DNA of 46,534 bases from an uncultured Bacteroidota bacterium. Lineage in GTDB: Bacteria > Bacteroidota > Bacteroidia > Chitinophagales > Chitinophagaceae. The stretch lies in assembly GCA_903887005.1 (NCBI GenBank), contig CAISOH010000319.1, forward strand, positions 1 through 46,534, in the 5' to 3' direction. Numbering within the stretch: the first letter of the stretch is position 1; every line of letters begins with the position of its first letter. Below are positions 7,767 through 16,978 of this stretch, one piece after another. The position numbers and the translations under genes are program-made. Below the pieces are notes generated by a model. That model saw nothing but the letters and a program-made list of their open reading frames with translations, was not told where the DNA came from and did not search any database.

Positions 7767-8468
7767 TTAACCCATTTTATTCTTAAGAAACTCCTTAATC
7801 ATTCCCCATGCTTCTTTTGCAGCTTCAGGATGGTAAGCCGCGCGCTCATCGCAAAAGAAACCATGATCGGCATAAGAGATCTCAACATTTATAAATTCTT
7901 TTCCTTCCATTTTTAAAGCATTGACAACAGTTTGAACGTGTTCCGGTTTTATATGCTGGTCTTTCCCGCCCCAGAAAAGTAACTGAGGTGCGCTCAAAGT
8001 TGCTGCTCTGTCAGCGAGCGTATGCATACCACCACCATAGAAGGAAACAGAAGCAGCCAATTGCACAGTGCTGTTAGCCAGGAACGAAACCTTTCCTCCC
8101 ATGCAAAATCCGATACAGCCTATCTTGCTTTTCAGCACATTACTTTGACTTTGTAACCAACCATAGGTTGCGTTTACATCATTGATTAGATTTTCAGGAG
8201 TAAGTGGCTGGAAATGCGGCATTACTAATGCGAAATCACCATAGCCTATTTCAAAGCCTGTCGGCGCAGTCCGGTGAAATAATTCAGGGGCGATAGCGAT
8301 GTATCCTTCATTGGCAACCCGGTCTGCAATACTCTTTATATGATGGTTTACTCCAAATGCTTCCTGGAAAACCATAATAGCCGGAAATGGGCCGTCCCCT
8401 GCAGGCATGGCAACATAAGCATTCATGTCCGAAGCGTCTTTTACAGACAGTGTGATTGTATTCGACAT
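7767..8468 (-). CDS. Dienelactone hydrolase family protein
   Basis: Soluble alpha/beta hydrolase; family members open lactone rings such as dienelactone or act as general carboxylesterases. The catalytic triad is visible: Cys122 in GFCMGG, Asp170 in GGKDQHI and His202 in DHGFFCD. Early glutamate E36 in FQEAFGV is also typical. Length (233 aa) is normal and there is no signal peptide, so it is cytoplasmic. The TAA stop lies in the TTAACC-type array. The actual substrate cannot be deduced; nothing around it forms an aromatic degradation pathway. Confidence 0.92.
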   Translation of the reverse strand: MSNTITLSVKDASDMNAYVAMPAGDGPFPAIMVFQEAFGVNHHIKSIADRVANEGYIAIAPELFHRTAPTGFEIGYGDFALVMPHFQPLTPENLINDVNATYGWLQSQSNVLKSKIGCIGFCMGGKVSFLANSTVQLAASVSFYGGGMHTLADRAATLSAPQLLFWGGKDQHIKPEHVQTVVNALKMEGKEFINVEISYADHGFFCDERAAYHPEAAKEAWGMIKEFLKNKMG

Positions 8469-8641
8469 TATATTTTTTATGAAAAATTACGGAATTATAG
8501 ACTAATCACAACACTATTATTAACAAATCGCCCTGACAAAAGGTGTATGTGTGGTGTCTCAAACCTTTTTCAGGCCTGGTACCCCGGAACATTTTCAAAT
8601 TTTCAAATTAATCTATACCTTGTTACTTCAATTTAATCAGC
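8469..8641. other. Divergent promoter region with short-period repeat
   Basis: Spacer between divergent genes. CATTTTCAAATTTTCAAATTAAT (8591-8613) is one of the short-period intergenic repeat phrases of this window. No exact TAnnTTTG element was found on either strand. Confidence 0.4.
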
Positions 8642-9658
8642 ATGTCCGATCGCAGGAAGTTTGTAAAGTTCTCCCTATTGTCATCCGCGGCAATATTGGT
8701 GGGTAGGAAATTGTTTGCACGAACAGAAATTAATTCCGCTGGCGGATATGACACAGTGAAAAATGAGCCCGTCGTTATCTCTACCTGGGATTTCGGTAAG
8801 GAGGCGAATGCTGCGGCATGGGAAGTATTGAATAAAGGAGGCAAAGCGCTTGATGCAGTGGAGAATGGTGTTAAAGTGCCCGAAGCCGACCCCAACAACC
8901 AATCGGTAGGCCTCGGTGGCCGCCCCGATAGGGATGGCCGTGTAACGCTCGACGCCTGCATTATGGATGAAAACAGCAAATGCGGCTCAGTAGCGTGCCT
9001 CGAACATATTGTGCACCCCATATCTGTAGCTCGACTGGTTATGGAGAAGACGCCTCATGTAATGATAGTAGGTGACGGCGCATTGCAGTTCGCACTGGCA
9101 AATGGATTTAAAAAAGAAAACCTGCTGACCCCCAAAAGTGAAAAGGAATGGAAGGAATGGCTGAAAGAATCAAAATACGAACCTCAGAAAAACATAGAAA
9201 ACGCATTGCCCGGCGGGAAGCAAAACCATGATACAATCGGCATGGTAGCGATGGATAAAAATGGCGACCTGAGCGGCGCATGTACCACCAGCGGACTAGC
9301 ATACAAAATGCATGGCCGTGTTGGTGACTCTCCAATAATCGGCGCAGGACTTTTTGTTGACAATGAGGTTGGCGCAGCTACAAGTACCGGCGTTGGCGAA
9401 GAAGTAATCCGGATTGTTGGCTCGCACCTCGTAGTGGAGTTAATGCGCCAGGGCCTCGATCCCGAATCAGCTTGTAAAAAAGCGGTCGAGCGTATTTCCA
9501 ACCGCAATCCTGAAGCTGCAAAACAAGTCCAGGTAGGCTTTCTTGCACTTAACAAGAAGGGGCAGTATGGCGCCTTTGCACTTCAAAAAGGATTTAGCTA
9601 TGCAGTTAGAAACGGTAAGGAAGAGAAAATTTATGAATCACAACATCTCTATCCATAA
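8642..9658 (+). CDS. N4-(beta-N-acetylglucosaminyl)-L-asparaginase / isoaspartyl peptidase family (Ntn hydrolase)
   Basis: Family T2 N-terminal nucleophile hydrolase, which cleaves Asn-linked GlcNAc or isoaspartyl bonds after cutting itself before a threonine. That threonine is Thr198 in NHDTIGMVAMD, with the downstream binding motifs GRVGDSPIIGAG and TSTGVGEE. The N-terminus (MSDRRKFVKFSLLSSAAILV) has a twin-arginine signal pattern, so export by Tat to the periplasm is likely, as in other Bacteroidota members. Length (338 aa) fits. It is followed by cutC on the same strand after about 100 bases. Confidence 0.9.
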   Translation: MSDRRKFVKFSLLSSAAILVGRKLFARTEINSAGGYDTVKNEPVVISTWDFGKEANAAAWEVLNKGGKALDAVENGVKVPEADPNNQSVGLGGRPDRDGRVTLDACIMDENSKCGSVACLEHIVHPISVARLVMEKTPHVMIVGDGALQFALANGFKKENLLTPKSEKEWKEWLKESKYEPQKNIENALPGGKQNHDTIGMVAMDKNGDLSGACTTSGLAYKMHGRVGDSPIIGAGLFVDNEVGAATSTGVGEEVIRIVGSHLVVELMRQGLDPESACKKAVERISNRNPEAAKQVQVGFLALNKKGQYGAFALQKGFSYAVRNGKEEKIYESQHLYP

Positions 9659-9756
9659 CTCATAATTGCATTTCTAAAATGAACAACGTTCAAAAAATAA
9701 ATTGTTCCACAACACATTTTTTGGTTCTGACTTTTAACTTTTGAATTAACACTACA

Positions 9757-10440
9757 TTGATTCTCGAACTCTGCGCATTCAACATACAGTCCTGCTTTAT
9801 AGCACAAAAGACCGGGGCAGACAGAATAGAACTCTGTGCTAATCCGCTCCAGGGTGGCACTACGCCCAGCTATGGACTGGTAGAATATGCACTACATGAA
9901 ATTTCAATTCCCATATACCCTATGATCCGGCCCCGCGGCGGCGACTTTATATTTGATGCAGATGAAATCGCGATCATGAAAAAAGACATACTCGTTTTTA
10001 AGCAACTTGGCTGCCCCGGAATAGCCACAGGTGTTCAGTTACCGGACAAAAGAATAAACACCGGACTACTTAAGCGCCTGGTAGAATGGGCGTATCCTAT
10101 GAAGGTAAACTGCCACAAAGTCTTTGATGATGTACCTGATGCATTCCATGCGCTGGAAGATGTTATAGACTCTGGTTGCTGTCGTGTGCTCACATCCGGT
10201 TTATCCAAAACCGCAACGGAAGGCGCTGCGCTTCTGTCTCAGTTGGTATCAAATGCGGGCGACCGCATCATCATCATGCCGGGAGGAGGAATAAGGCCAT
10301 CAAACATTGCTCAATTGATAAAAAAAACCGGGGCTGCCGAATACCATAGTTCAGCCCTCGTTGCAAAAAGTATTAACCAAACCGCAGATGAAGAAGAAGT
10401 TAAGATGCTGGTTGCAAACCTGAAACATTTGTCATCTTAG
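9757..10440 (+). CDS. cutC: CutC family protein
   Basis: TIM-barrel protein of the CutC family, named for copper homeostasis, although the copper role is disputed. The sequence has the family blocks LELCAFNIQSC, GADRIELCANPLQGGTTPS, IYPMIRPRGGDF and RIIIMPGGGIRPSNI. The only start that keeps the conserved N-terminus is TTG at 9757; an in-frame TGA lies at 9742 and no ATG or GTG occurs between. Length (227 aa) is normal for Bacteroidota CutC. The TTG directly follows a TTTTAACTTTTGAATT intergenic phrase. Confidence 0.92.
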   Translation: MILELCAFNIQSCFIAQKTGADRIELCANPLQGGTTPSYGLVEYALHEISIPIYPMIRPRGGDFIFDADEIAIMKKDILVFKQLGCPGIATGVQLPDKRINTGLLKRLVEWAYPMKVNCHKVFDDVPDAFHALEDVIDSGCCRVLTSGLSKTATEGAALLSQLVSNAGDRIIIMPGGGIRPSNIAQLIKKTGAAEYHSSALVAKSINQTADEEEVKMLVANLKHLSS

Positions 10441-10489
10441 GAGCCTGCCGTGCGGAATCCAAAAGCACCACATTTAATGATTCATACCC

Positions 10490-10915
10490 CTATTGTACAT
10501 TGCCACTGTACACTTCACCTGATTTTACAAAATCAGGGAAAAGTGTTTGCAATTTTGCTTGTGATAATGGTTTTATTATATAGCCTGATACAAGTGCGTT
10601 ATTACCAGCTTGTTCTTCATCCTGCGAGTTAACAGAGGATGACAGCATGAATATTTTTATGCGCTCTTTAACCAAAGCGGAAAAGCTTTTTAATCTGTCT
10701 AATACTTCCCATCCGTTTAATAAAACCATATTAATATCCAGGAAGAGAATTGCATTCCTGTCATCAGTACCTGCATATGTTGACAGGATGTACTCAAGTC
10801 CTTTTTCCGGATCAGTAAAAGTCTTCACAACAGCTCCTGCTATTGTAAGCCTTATAAGTTTAAAGCAGATAATGTTGTTGATGAGATCGTCATCAATAAT
10901 AATAAAATCGGTCAT
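10490..10915 (-). CDS. Single-domain response regulator
   Basis: Stand-alone receiver of 141 residues. It has the acidic cluster D8-D10, phosphoacceptor D60 in AILFLDINM, the Ser of MLSSSV and Lys115 in YIIKPL. There is no output domain, so it probably relays phosphate or binds a partner. It is a close paralogue of the next upstream gene (11046-11468), sharing FLDINM, GWEVL, KIFMLSSSV and ALVSGYI blocks. It probably belongs to the transcription unit that begins with the large PAS/GAF kinase. Confidence 0.9.
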   Translation of the reverse strand: MTDFIIIDDDLINNIICFKLIRLTIAGAVVKTFTDPEKGLEYILSTYAGTDDRNAILFLDINMVLLNGWEVLDRLKSFSALVKERIKIFMLSSSVNSQDEEQAGNNALVSGYIIKPLSQAKLQTLFPDFVKSGEVYSGNVQ

Positions 10916-11045
10916 TTTATGCTTTTATAATTAATGCAGAATTGTATCTTTAATAATCCGCGTATTTTGAATTGACCGTGTGCTTAATTTTATTTTTGAG
11001 TACTTCATAATTATATAAGCAGCGGTCTGATAATAACTACTACGG

Positions 11046-11468
11046 TTAATTTAATGACATTATTTTATTCTGGTAAAGGATCGCCTGGACCTTAAGTTTT
11101 GTAAGCGGTTTTTCAATATAACCCGATACTAAGGGACTATTGGCGGCTTTCTCTTTGTCATGTGGGTCCACCGAAGATGAAAGCATGAATATCTTGAAAT
11201 GATGTTTAACTACTTCAGAGAATTTTTTAAATTCTTCAAGTACTTCCCATCCAAACAAAGTAGGCATATTGATATCTAATAAAAGAATTACATCATTTGC
11301 ATCATGTGTTCCATAATTTGATTGAATATGCATTAGCCCTGCATTGGGATCAAAAAAAGTTTGTACATCTGCCCCGGGTTCTACATTCAGGATCGTCATG
11401 CGGCAAAGTTTGTTATTGATCCTGTCATCATCAATTACGATAAAATTTTGCCGGGTATTTTTTTCCAT
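11046..11468 (-). CDS. Single-domain response regulator
   Basis: Stand-alone receiver of 140 residues with D13-D15, phosphoacceptor D65 in LLLDINMPTLFGWEVL and Lys120 in YIEKPL. It starts 23 bases after the kinase stop, which points to co-transcription with the kinase. A 130-base gap separates it from the paralogous receiver downstream. The pair likely arose by tandem duplication. Whether the kinase phosphorylates both is unknown. Confidence 0.91.
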   Translation of the reverse strand: MEKNTRQNFIVIDDDRINNKLCRMTILNVEPGADVQTFFDPNAGLMHIQSNYGTHDANDVILLLDINMPTLFGWEVLEEFKKFSEVVKHHFKIFMLSSSVDPHDKEKAANSPLVSGYIEKPLTKLKVQAILYQNKIMSLN

Positions 11469-11491
11469 GTTTTGTGTTTTATTTTGTTTAC

Positions 11492-14400
11492 TTAGTTACT
11501 TCCAAATTCAATACGGAATTCAGTTCCTTTATTTACTTCGCTTGATATAGAGATGTTACCACCCAATGATTCTACCTGCGTTTTAACCATAAATAATCCC
11601 ATTCCCTTACCATCTACATGGTCGTGAAAGCGCTTGTATAGGCCAAATACCTGTCCACCTCTTTTTTCAAGGTCTATCCCAAGCCCATTATCCTTAAAGA
11701 TGATCTGAATTTTATCATTTAGCCTGGCGCTCGTTATTTCTATAATTGGTTTTATTTCAGACCTTCTATATTTGATGCTGTTTGAAATAAGATTAAAAAT
11801 AACGCTGTACAGATAACTGTTTACAGTGTGTATTTCATCAACTGCTGAGAAATCACATAGTATTTGTACATCATCATTTTTGATAAGGTTGTCAATACTT
11901 ATCTTAATATCCCGCAATATCTCGGAAAACCTGACCAATTCTTTTTTCTTGCTCTCTGTGTTTTTAACCTGCAATATGTAATTGAGGTCCATGATTACAT
12001 TATCTAATTTTTTCACCGAAACGGAAAGGCTGCCCATAAGCTCTTTTTCATCTTCCTCGCTAAGTCCGGGAAGTTCTATCACCTCTGTTAGTCCTAAAAT
12101 ATTCGCAACAGGAGCCCTCAGGTTATGGGAAATAATGTAAGAAAATTGTTCCAGGTCTTTGTTGCGCTGCACAATATCAGCAATCATTTTTGTACGCTCT
12201 GCATCCGCCTGTTTTTGTTCTGTTACGTCCATTGATATACCTAATACCGCTTTTTCATTGGTACCTGCAACTGTAAAAGGAACCTTTACAGTATAAAATA
12301 AGCGCGTGTCCCCTTTATGGTCTGTAAAAATATCTTCCGGTATAATTTTTGTTTCTCCTGATAAGATCACCTCCTGGTCCTGCCTGAGAAAATATTCAGA
12401 TTCACTTGTTACAGGAATTGTTTCCAGGATAGATTTGTTGATCAATTCATTGGGTGTAAGCCCATATAGCGCCGCAAAACTATTATTTATGAAAACATAT
12501 TTTCCGGTATAATCTTTGGCAGAGATCGATTGAGGTATTAAATCCATGATCTGGCGCAGGTTCGATTCAGATTGCGCTAATGCTTCTTCAGCTTCTTTTG
12601 TTTCAGTTACATCATGTACAACACTATATAACCCAATAGGTTTTCCCTTCCTATTAAATTCGAAATGTGCCTGTGAAAAAATATGTCTTACCGTGCCATC
12701 TCTGCGTATTATACGATAATGGAAGGCCGTATTACTCAGCATTTCCTGTTCCGCTTTAGTTACCTTCATTACATAGTCCAGATCTTCAGGATGAATAAAC
12801 GATAACCATGATTGATAAGACTGGATATTCTCACTGGGGTCAAATCCGTATATTCTGCAGGCTTCGTCAGACCAAACTCCCACACCTGTTGAAAAATCAA
12901 GTTCCCAGTTCCCATAATGAGCTATTGACTCAGCTTGCTTTAGCCGTAATTCGTTGTGCATAACTTCACCCTCCATTTGCATTCTGCGTTTTTCCTTTTC
13001 AAAAACGTCCAGTGCGAATGAAATATCATTGGCAGCTTCTTCAAGTAAAGCAATTTCAACAGCATTGAAAAAATTCTTTTCAGATGAAATAATATTAAAA
13101 ATGGCCACAACCTTGCCTGATTTTTTAATGGGCAAAACCATGCTTGCGCCCCAGCCACGATCTGAAGCAAGTAATTTCCAGTGAAGCGGGACCGGATCAT
13201 TTGCAATATCGTTACAAATGAAGCTATTTCCTGAATGTATTACCTGGCCGTGAGGGTCATTAGTATCATAGATAATGTCAGTGAGCAGGGAAATGTCTCT
13301 GCGCAACATGCCGTATTCTTCAATGAGACTTAATTTCTTATTCTCTGCATCAATCTTACCTATCCAGGCTACTTTAAATTTCCCCAATTCAATAGCTATA
13401 TGGCAAACTTCCTTAAAAACAGTTTGTTCATTTTTAAAGTGTACAATGGTTTGGTTGATCTGGCTGAGAAATGCATAGAGACGGTTTGCGTTTATCAGTT
13501 CCGCGGCACGTTTTTCTTTCTCTACGTTTTGAAAGGCAAGTTCTTTATTGGCAATGATTAACTCTGCTGCCCGGTTTTCTTTCTCTTCGTTTTGAAAGTA
13601 AAGTTCTTTGTTGGCTACAATCAATTCTGCGGCGCGTTTTTTCCTCTCTTCATTCTGAAAAACAAGTTCTTTGTTGGCAATAATTAATTCGGCTGCCCGG
13701 TTTTCTTTCTCTACGTTTTGAAAAGCAAGTTCTTTGTTTGCAATGATCAATTCTGCTGCGCGTTTTTCTTTCTCTTCGTTTTGAAAAACAAGTTCTTTGT
13801 TAGCAATGAACAACTCTGCCGCTCGTTTTTCCTTCTCTTCGTTTTGAAAGTTAAGTTCTATGTTGGCTATGATTAACTCTTCTGCACGATTTTCTTTCTC
13901 TTCGTTTTGAAAGTTAAGCTCTTTGTTGGCAATGATTAATTCTGCGGCACGATTTTCTTTCTCTTCGTTTTGAAAGACAAGTTCGTTGTTGGCAATGATC
14001 AGCTCCGCTGCTCGTTTTTCTTTCTCTTCATTTTGAAAGACAAGTTCTTTGTTAGCGATGATTAACTCCGCTGCTCGTTTCTCTTTCTCATCGTTTTGAA
14101 AGACAAGTTCTTTGTTAGCAATGATTAACTCCGCTGCACGCTTTTCTTTCTCTTCATTTTGAAAAACAAGTTCTTCGTTGGCAATGATTAACTCCGCTGC
14201 ACGTTTTTCTTTCTCTTCATTTTGAAATGCAAGCTCTTTATTGGCAATAATCAACTCCGCTGCTCGTTTTTCCTTCTCTTCGTTTTGAAAGTTAAGCTCT
14301 TTGTTGGCTATGATTAATTCTGCAGCACGATTTTCTTTTTCATCGTTTTGAAAGACAAGTTCCTTGTTGGCAATGATCAATTCTGCTGCACGTTTTTCTT

Positions 14401-14893
14401 TCTCTTCGTTTTGAAAAACAAGTTCTTTGCTGGCAATGATCAATTCTGCTGCACGTTTTTCTTTCTCTTCGTTTTGAAAAACAAGTTCTTTGCTGGCAAT
14501 TAATTTATACAATTCATCAGGTTGATTTTTAACGGTCATGTCTCGCGTAACAATAGAGAACCCGGTAAGATTACCCTCTTTGTTATAGAGTGCTGTGGTA
14601 ATTATATTACCCCAGAATTTCGTACCGTTTTCATTCAGGCTCCACCCTTCAAATATAGTTTTCCCATTTGCAGTAGCATCATTTATCATCTTTTCAGGCA
14701 ATCCTTTTTCCTGGTCCTCTGCTGTATAAAAAACCCGGAAATTCCGCCCTATTATTTCATCCGGTTTATTTCCGGTAATATTTTCTGGTCCTTTGTTCCG
14801 GCTTTCGATATTACCTTTCCCATCCACAAGCAGAATAGTGTACTCTTCAACCTCATTAATCATTCCCGGATGAGCATCAGTAAATCTTTCCAT
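11492..14893 (-). CDS. Multi-PAS/GAF sensor histidine kinase with sixteen 21-residue coiled-coil repeats
   Basis: A 1133-residue kinase without membrane segments, so cytoplasmic. Order: PAS (about 10-125); sixteen near-identical 21-residue units of the form KELVFQNEEKEKRAAELIIAN (131-466); GAF (about 470-625); PAS_3 (about 640-755, YGNWELDFSTGVGVWSDEA); PAS (about 765-885); HisKA-like helix with SYIISHNLRAPV (His923); HATPase with NLISNSIKYR, DNGLGIDL and GKGMGLFMVKT. The repeats should form a long signalling coiled coil. The two receivers downstream are likely partners. The ligand is unknown. Confidence 0.93.
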   Translation of the reverse strand: MERFTDAHPGMINEVEEYTILLVDGKGNIESRNKGPENITGNKPDEIIGRNFRVFYTAEDQEKGLPEKMINDATANGKTIFEGWSLNENGTKFWGNIITTALYNKEGNLTGFSIVTRDMTVKNQPDELYKLIASKELVFQNEEKEKRAAELIIASKELVFQNEEKEKRAAELIIANKELVFQNDEKENRAAELIIANKELNFQNEEKEKRAAELIIANKELAFQNEEKEKRAAELIIANEELVFQNEEKEKRAAELIIANKELVFQNDEKEKRAAELIIANKELVFQNEEKEKRAAELIIANNELVFQNEEKENRAAELIIANKELNFQNEEKENRAEELIIANIELNFQNEEKEKRAAELFIANKELVFQNEEKEKRAAELIIANKELAFQNVEKENRAAELIIANKELVFQNEERKKRAAELIVANKELYFQNEEKENRAAELIIANKELAFQNVEKEKRAAELINANRLYAFLSQINQTIVHFKNEQTVFKEVCHIAIELGKFKVAWIGKIDAENKKLSLIEEYGMLRRDISLLTDIIYDTNDPHGQVIHSGNSFICNDIANDPVPLHWKLLASDRGWGASMVLPIKKSGKVVAIFNIISSEKNFFNAVEIALLEEAANDISFALDVFEKEKRRMQMEGEVMHNELRLKQAESIAHYGNWELDFSTGVGVWSDEACRIYGFDPSENIQSYQSWLSFIHPEDLDYVMKVTKAEQEMLSNTAFHYRIIRRDGTVRHIFSQAHFEFNRKGKPIGLYSVVHDVTETKEAEEALAQSESNLRQIMDLIPQSISAKDYTGKYVFINNSFAALYGLTPNELINKSILETIPVTSESEYFLRQDQEVILSGETKIIPEDIFTDHKGDTRLFYTVKVPFTVAGTNEKAVLGISMDVTEQKQADAERTKMIADIVQRNKDLEQFSYIISHNLRAPVANILGLTEVIELPGLSEEDEKELMGSLSVSVKKLDNVIMDLNYILQVKNTESKKKELVRFSEILRDIKISIDNLIKNDDVQILCDFSAVDEIHTVNSYLYSVIFNLISNSIKYRRSEIKPIIEITSARLNDKIQIIFKDNGLGIDLEKRGGQVFGLYKRFHDHVDGKGMGLFMVKTQVESLGGNISISSEVNKGTEFRIEFGSN
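13496..14503 (-). repeat. Sixteen in-frame 63-bp tandem repeats inside the PAS/GAF kinase
   Basis: The DNA repeats with a 63-base period, each unit encoding 21 residues. Units differ at a few positions (NEEKEKR, NDEKENR, NVEKENR, NEERKKR and so on) and by silent changes, so the array has drifted but remains in frame throughout. Such arrays can change length by recombination or slippage. Confidence 0.9.
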
Positions 14894-15062
14894 TCTTCTA
14901 TGATATTAACAATTAAATATTAACATTATATAAAATGTATAAACACCGTGCCACCAAATAAATAATTGATAATAAATTAAGCTCGCATCTATTGTTCCTG
15001 CCATTACTTATTCGTAACTGCAAACAGAGCCTCAGTACAATATCTTTCTGAAGTTCAGGCAA

Positions 15063-15091
15063 ACAAAAACCGCCCCAAAACGGAGCGGTTA
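15063..15091 (-). terminator. Rho-independent terminator of the act-cox operon
   Basis: On the minus strand AACCGCTCC-GTTTT-GGGGCGGTT gives a 9-bp stem followed by TTTGTTTG. It lies 26 bases past the cox1 stop. Confidence 0.85.
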
Positions 15092-15116
15092 TATTTATCT
15101 AAAAATCATTAAGCTT

Positions 15117-16943
15117 TTAATGCGCCTCTTCTCCTGGCCTTAGCGGAGTAGTTTGCGAAATGAAGTCCTGGCCATGACCATCATCCTTATAATCATATGG
15201 CCAACGGTGAACTTCAGGAATTTCGCCGACCCAGTTACCATGCCCCGGATGAATAGGAGTAGTCCATTCAAGCGTAGTAGATCCCCATGGATTTAATGTA
15301 GTCATCTTACGGCCACGGAATATGCTAAAGAAAAAGTTCATAACAAACAATAACTGCGTAAAGAACACGATCATAGCTACAATGCTGATAAATGCGTTTA
15401 TACCCTGAAAGTGTTTGAATGATTCCCATGCTGAATAGTCATAATAACGGCGTGGCATACCTGCAATACCTTCGTAATGCATGGGCCAGAAAATCAGGTA
15501 AGCGCCAATGAATGTAATAAAAAAGTGTACATAGCCCATTGTGTTATTCATGAAGCGGCCAAACATTTTCGGGAACCAGTGATAGATCCCTGCAAACATG
15601 CCGAAGAAGGCGGAAACACCCATTACTATATGGAAGTGTGCAACAACAAAGTAAGTATCATGCAAATGGATATCAAGCGCTGAGTTACCAAGGAAGATAC
15701 CGGTAAGGCCGCCCGAGATAAATAAGGATACAAAACCAAGTGCGAACAGCATAGCCGGATTAAACCGGATATTACCACGCCAGATAGTTGTTAACCAGTT
15801 GAACACTTTTACCGCTGAAGGCACTGCAATCAGCAGTGTCAGCAACACAAATATAGAACCAAGGAAAGGGCTCATACCTGTAACGAACATATGATGCGCC
15901 CAAACTAAGAAGGCCAGTAAGGTAATACCGACAAGAGATATGATCATGGCAAAGTAACCAAAAATCGGTTTACGGCTATGTGTGGACAATACTTCAGAAG
16001 CCATACCCATGCCCGGCAGCATGATGATATACACCTCCGGATGGCCAAGGAACCAGAATAAGTGCTGGTAAAGGATGGCAGAACCACCAACATGCGGTAA
16101 AGCCTTACCTCCAATAAATATTTCTGAAAGGTAAAAGCTGGTACCCATATTACGGTCGAATATCAGCAACACCAGCCCTGAAAATAATACCGGGAAAGAA
16201 AGTACCCCAAGTACTGCGGTAAAGAATAAAGCCCATACCGTGAGCGGCATACGGGTCATGGTCATACCCTTGGTACGCATATTCAATACGGTAGTAATAT
16301 AGTTAAGGGCTCCCAGCAAAGCAGATACCACGAAGAGCGCCATACTCAGCAACCATAAGTCCATACCTATGCCCGAACCTAAAGAAGCTTCTTTTAAAGC
16401 GCTCAATGGGGGGTAAGTGGTCCACCCGCCTGATGCAGGTCCTGTTTCTACGAACAGAGATCCGAACATAAGAATACTCGCAAGGAAAAAGAACCAGTAA
16501 GACAACATATTCATGAAAGGCGAAGCCATGTCGCGCGCACCTACCTGGAAAGGAATAAGAAGATTGGCAAACGTTCCGCTCAGGCCCGCCGTAAGTACAA
16601 AGAATACCAATATGGTACCATGCATGGTAACTAATGCATAGTAAAATTCAGGGGTAAGCTTACCACCCTTAGCCCATTCACCCAGGAATTTCTCCATGAT
16701 AGGGAACGTAGAATCAGGAAAACCAAGCTGTAACCGGAAAAATACAGACATCAATGCACCAATGATCGCCCAGATGATACCTGTTATCAGAAACTGCTTG
16801 GAGATCATTTTATGGTCCTGGCTGAAAATGTATTTCCAGACAAAATGCTGTTCATGATGTTCATGGCCATGAAGATCTGTAGGTGCGGTATCCCCTCCAT
16901 GCACTACATTTGGCCCGTCAATAATGATTTCTTCGTTATTCAT
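15117..16943 (-). CDS. ctaD: Cytochrome c oxidase subunit I
   Basis: Catalytic haem-copper subunit of an aa3-type oxidase, 608 residues, about 12 membrane helices. Haem and CuB ligands are seen in TMHGTILVFFVL, GHPEVYIIMLPG (also carrying the cross-linked Tyr and D-channel Glu of A1-type oxidases), WAHHMFVTGM and HDTYFVVAHFHIVMG. The N-terminus carries a His-rich soluble extension before the first helix. It is the last gene of the operon after subunit II, followed by a strong terminator. Subunits III and IV are not in this window. Confidence 0.96.
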   Translation of the reverse strand: MNNEEIIIDGPNVVHGGDTAPTDLHGHEHHEQHFVWKYIFSQDHKMISKQFLITGIIWAIIGALMSVFFRLQLGFPDSTFPIMEKFLGEWAKGGKLTPEFYYALVTMHGTILVFFVLTAGLSGTFANLLIPFQVGARDMASPFMNMLSYWFFFLASILMFGSLFVETGPASGGWTTYPPLSALKEASLGSGIGMDLWLLSMALFVVSALLGALNYITTVLNMRTKGMTMTRMPLTVWALFFTAVLGVLSFPVLFSGLVLLIFDRNMGTSFYLSEIFIGGKALPHVGGSAILYQHLFWFLGHPEVYIIMLPGMGMASEVLSTHSRKPIFGYFAMIISLVGITLLAFLVWAHHMFVTGMSPFLGSIFVLLTLLIAVPSAVKVFNWLTTIWRGNIRFNPAMLFALGFVSLFISGGLTGIFLGNSALDIHLHDTYFVVAHFHIVMGVSAFFGMFAGIYHWFPKMFGRFMNNTMGYVHFFITFIGAYLIFWPMHYEGIAGMPRRYYDYSAWESFKHFQGINAFISIVAMIVFFTQLLFVMNFFFSIFRGRKMTTLNPWGSTTLEWTTPIHPGHGNWVGEIPEVHRWPYDYKDDGHGQDFISQTTPLRPGEEAH

Positions 16944-16978
16944 TTTTTCGCACTTTTATGGCTATTCTGTATAGCCGA

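Noticed and set aside
13496-14503. Regular direct repeats that could suggest a CRISPR array
   Set aside because: The 63-base period is coding, continuous and in frame; there are no distinct spacers.
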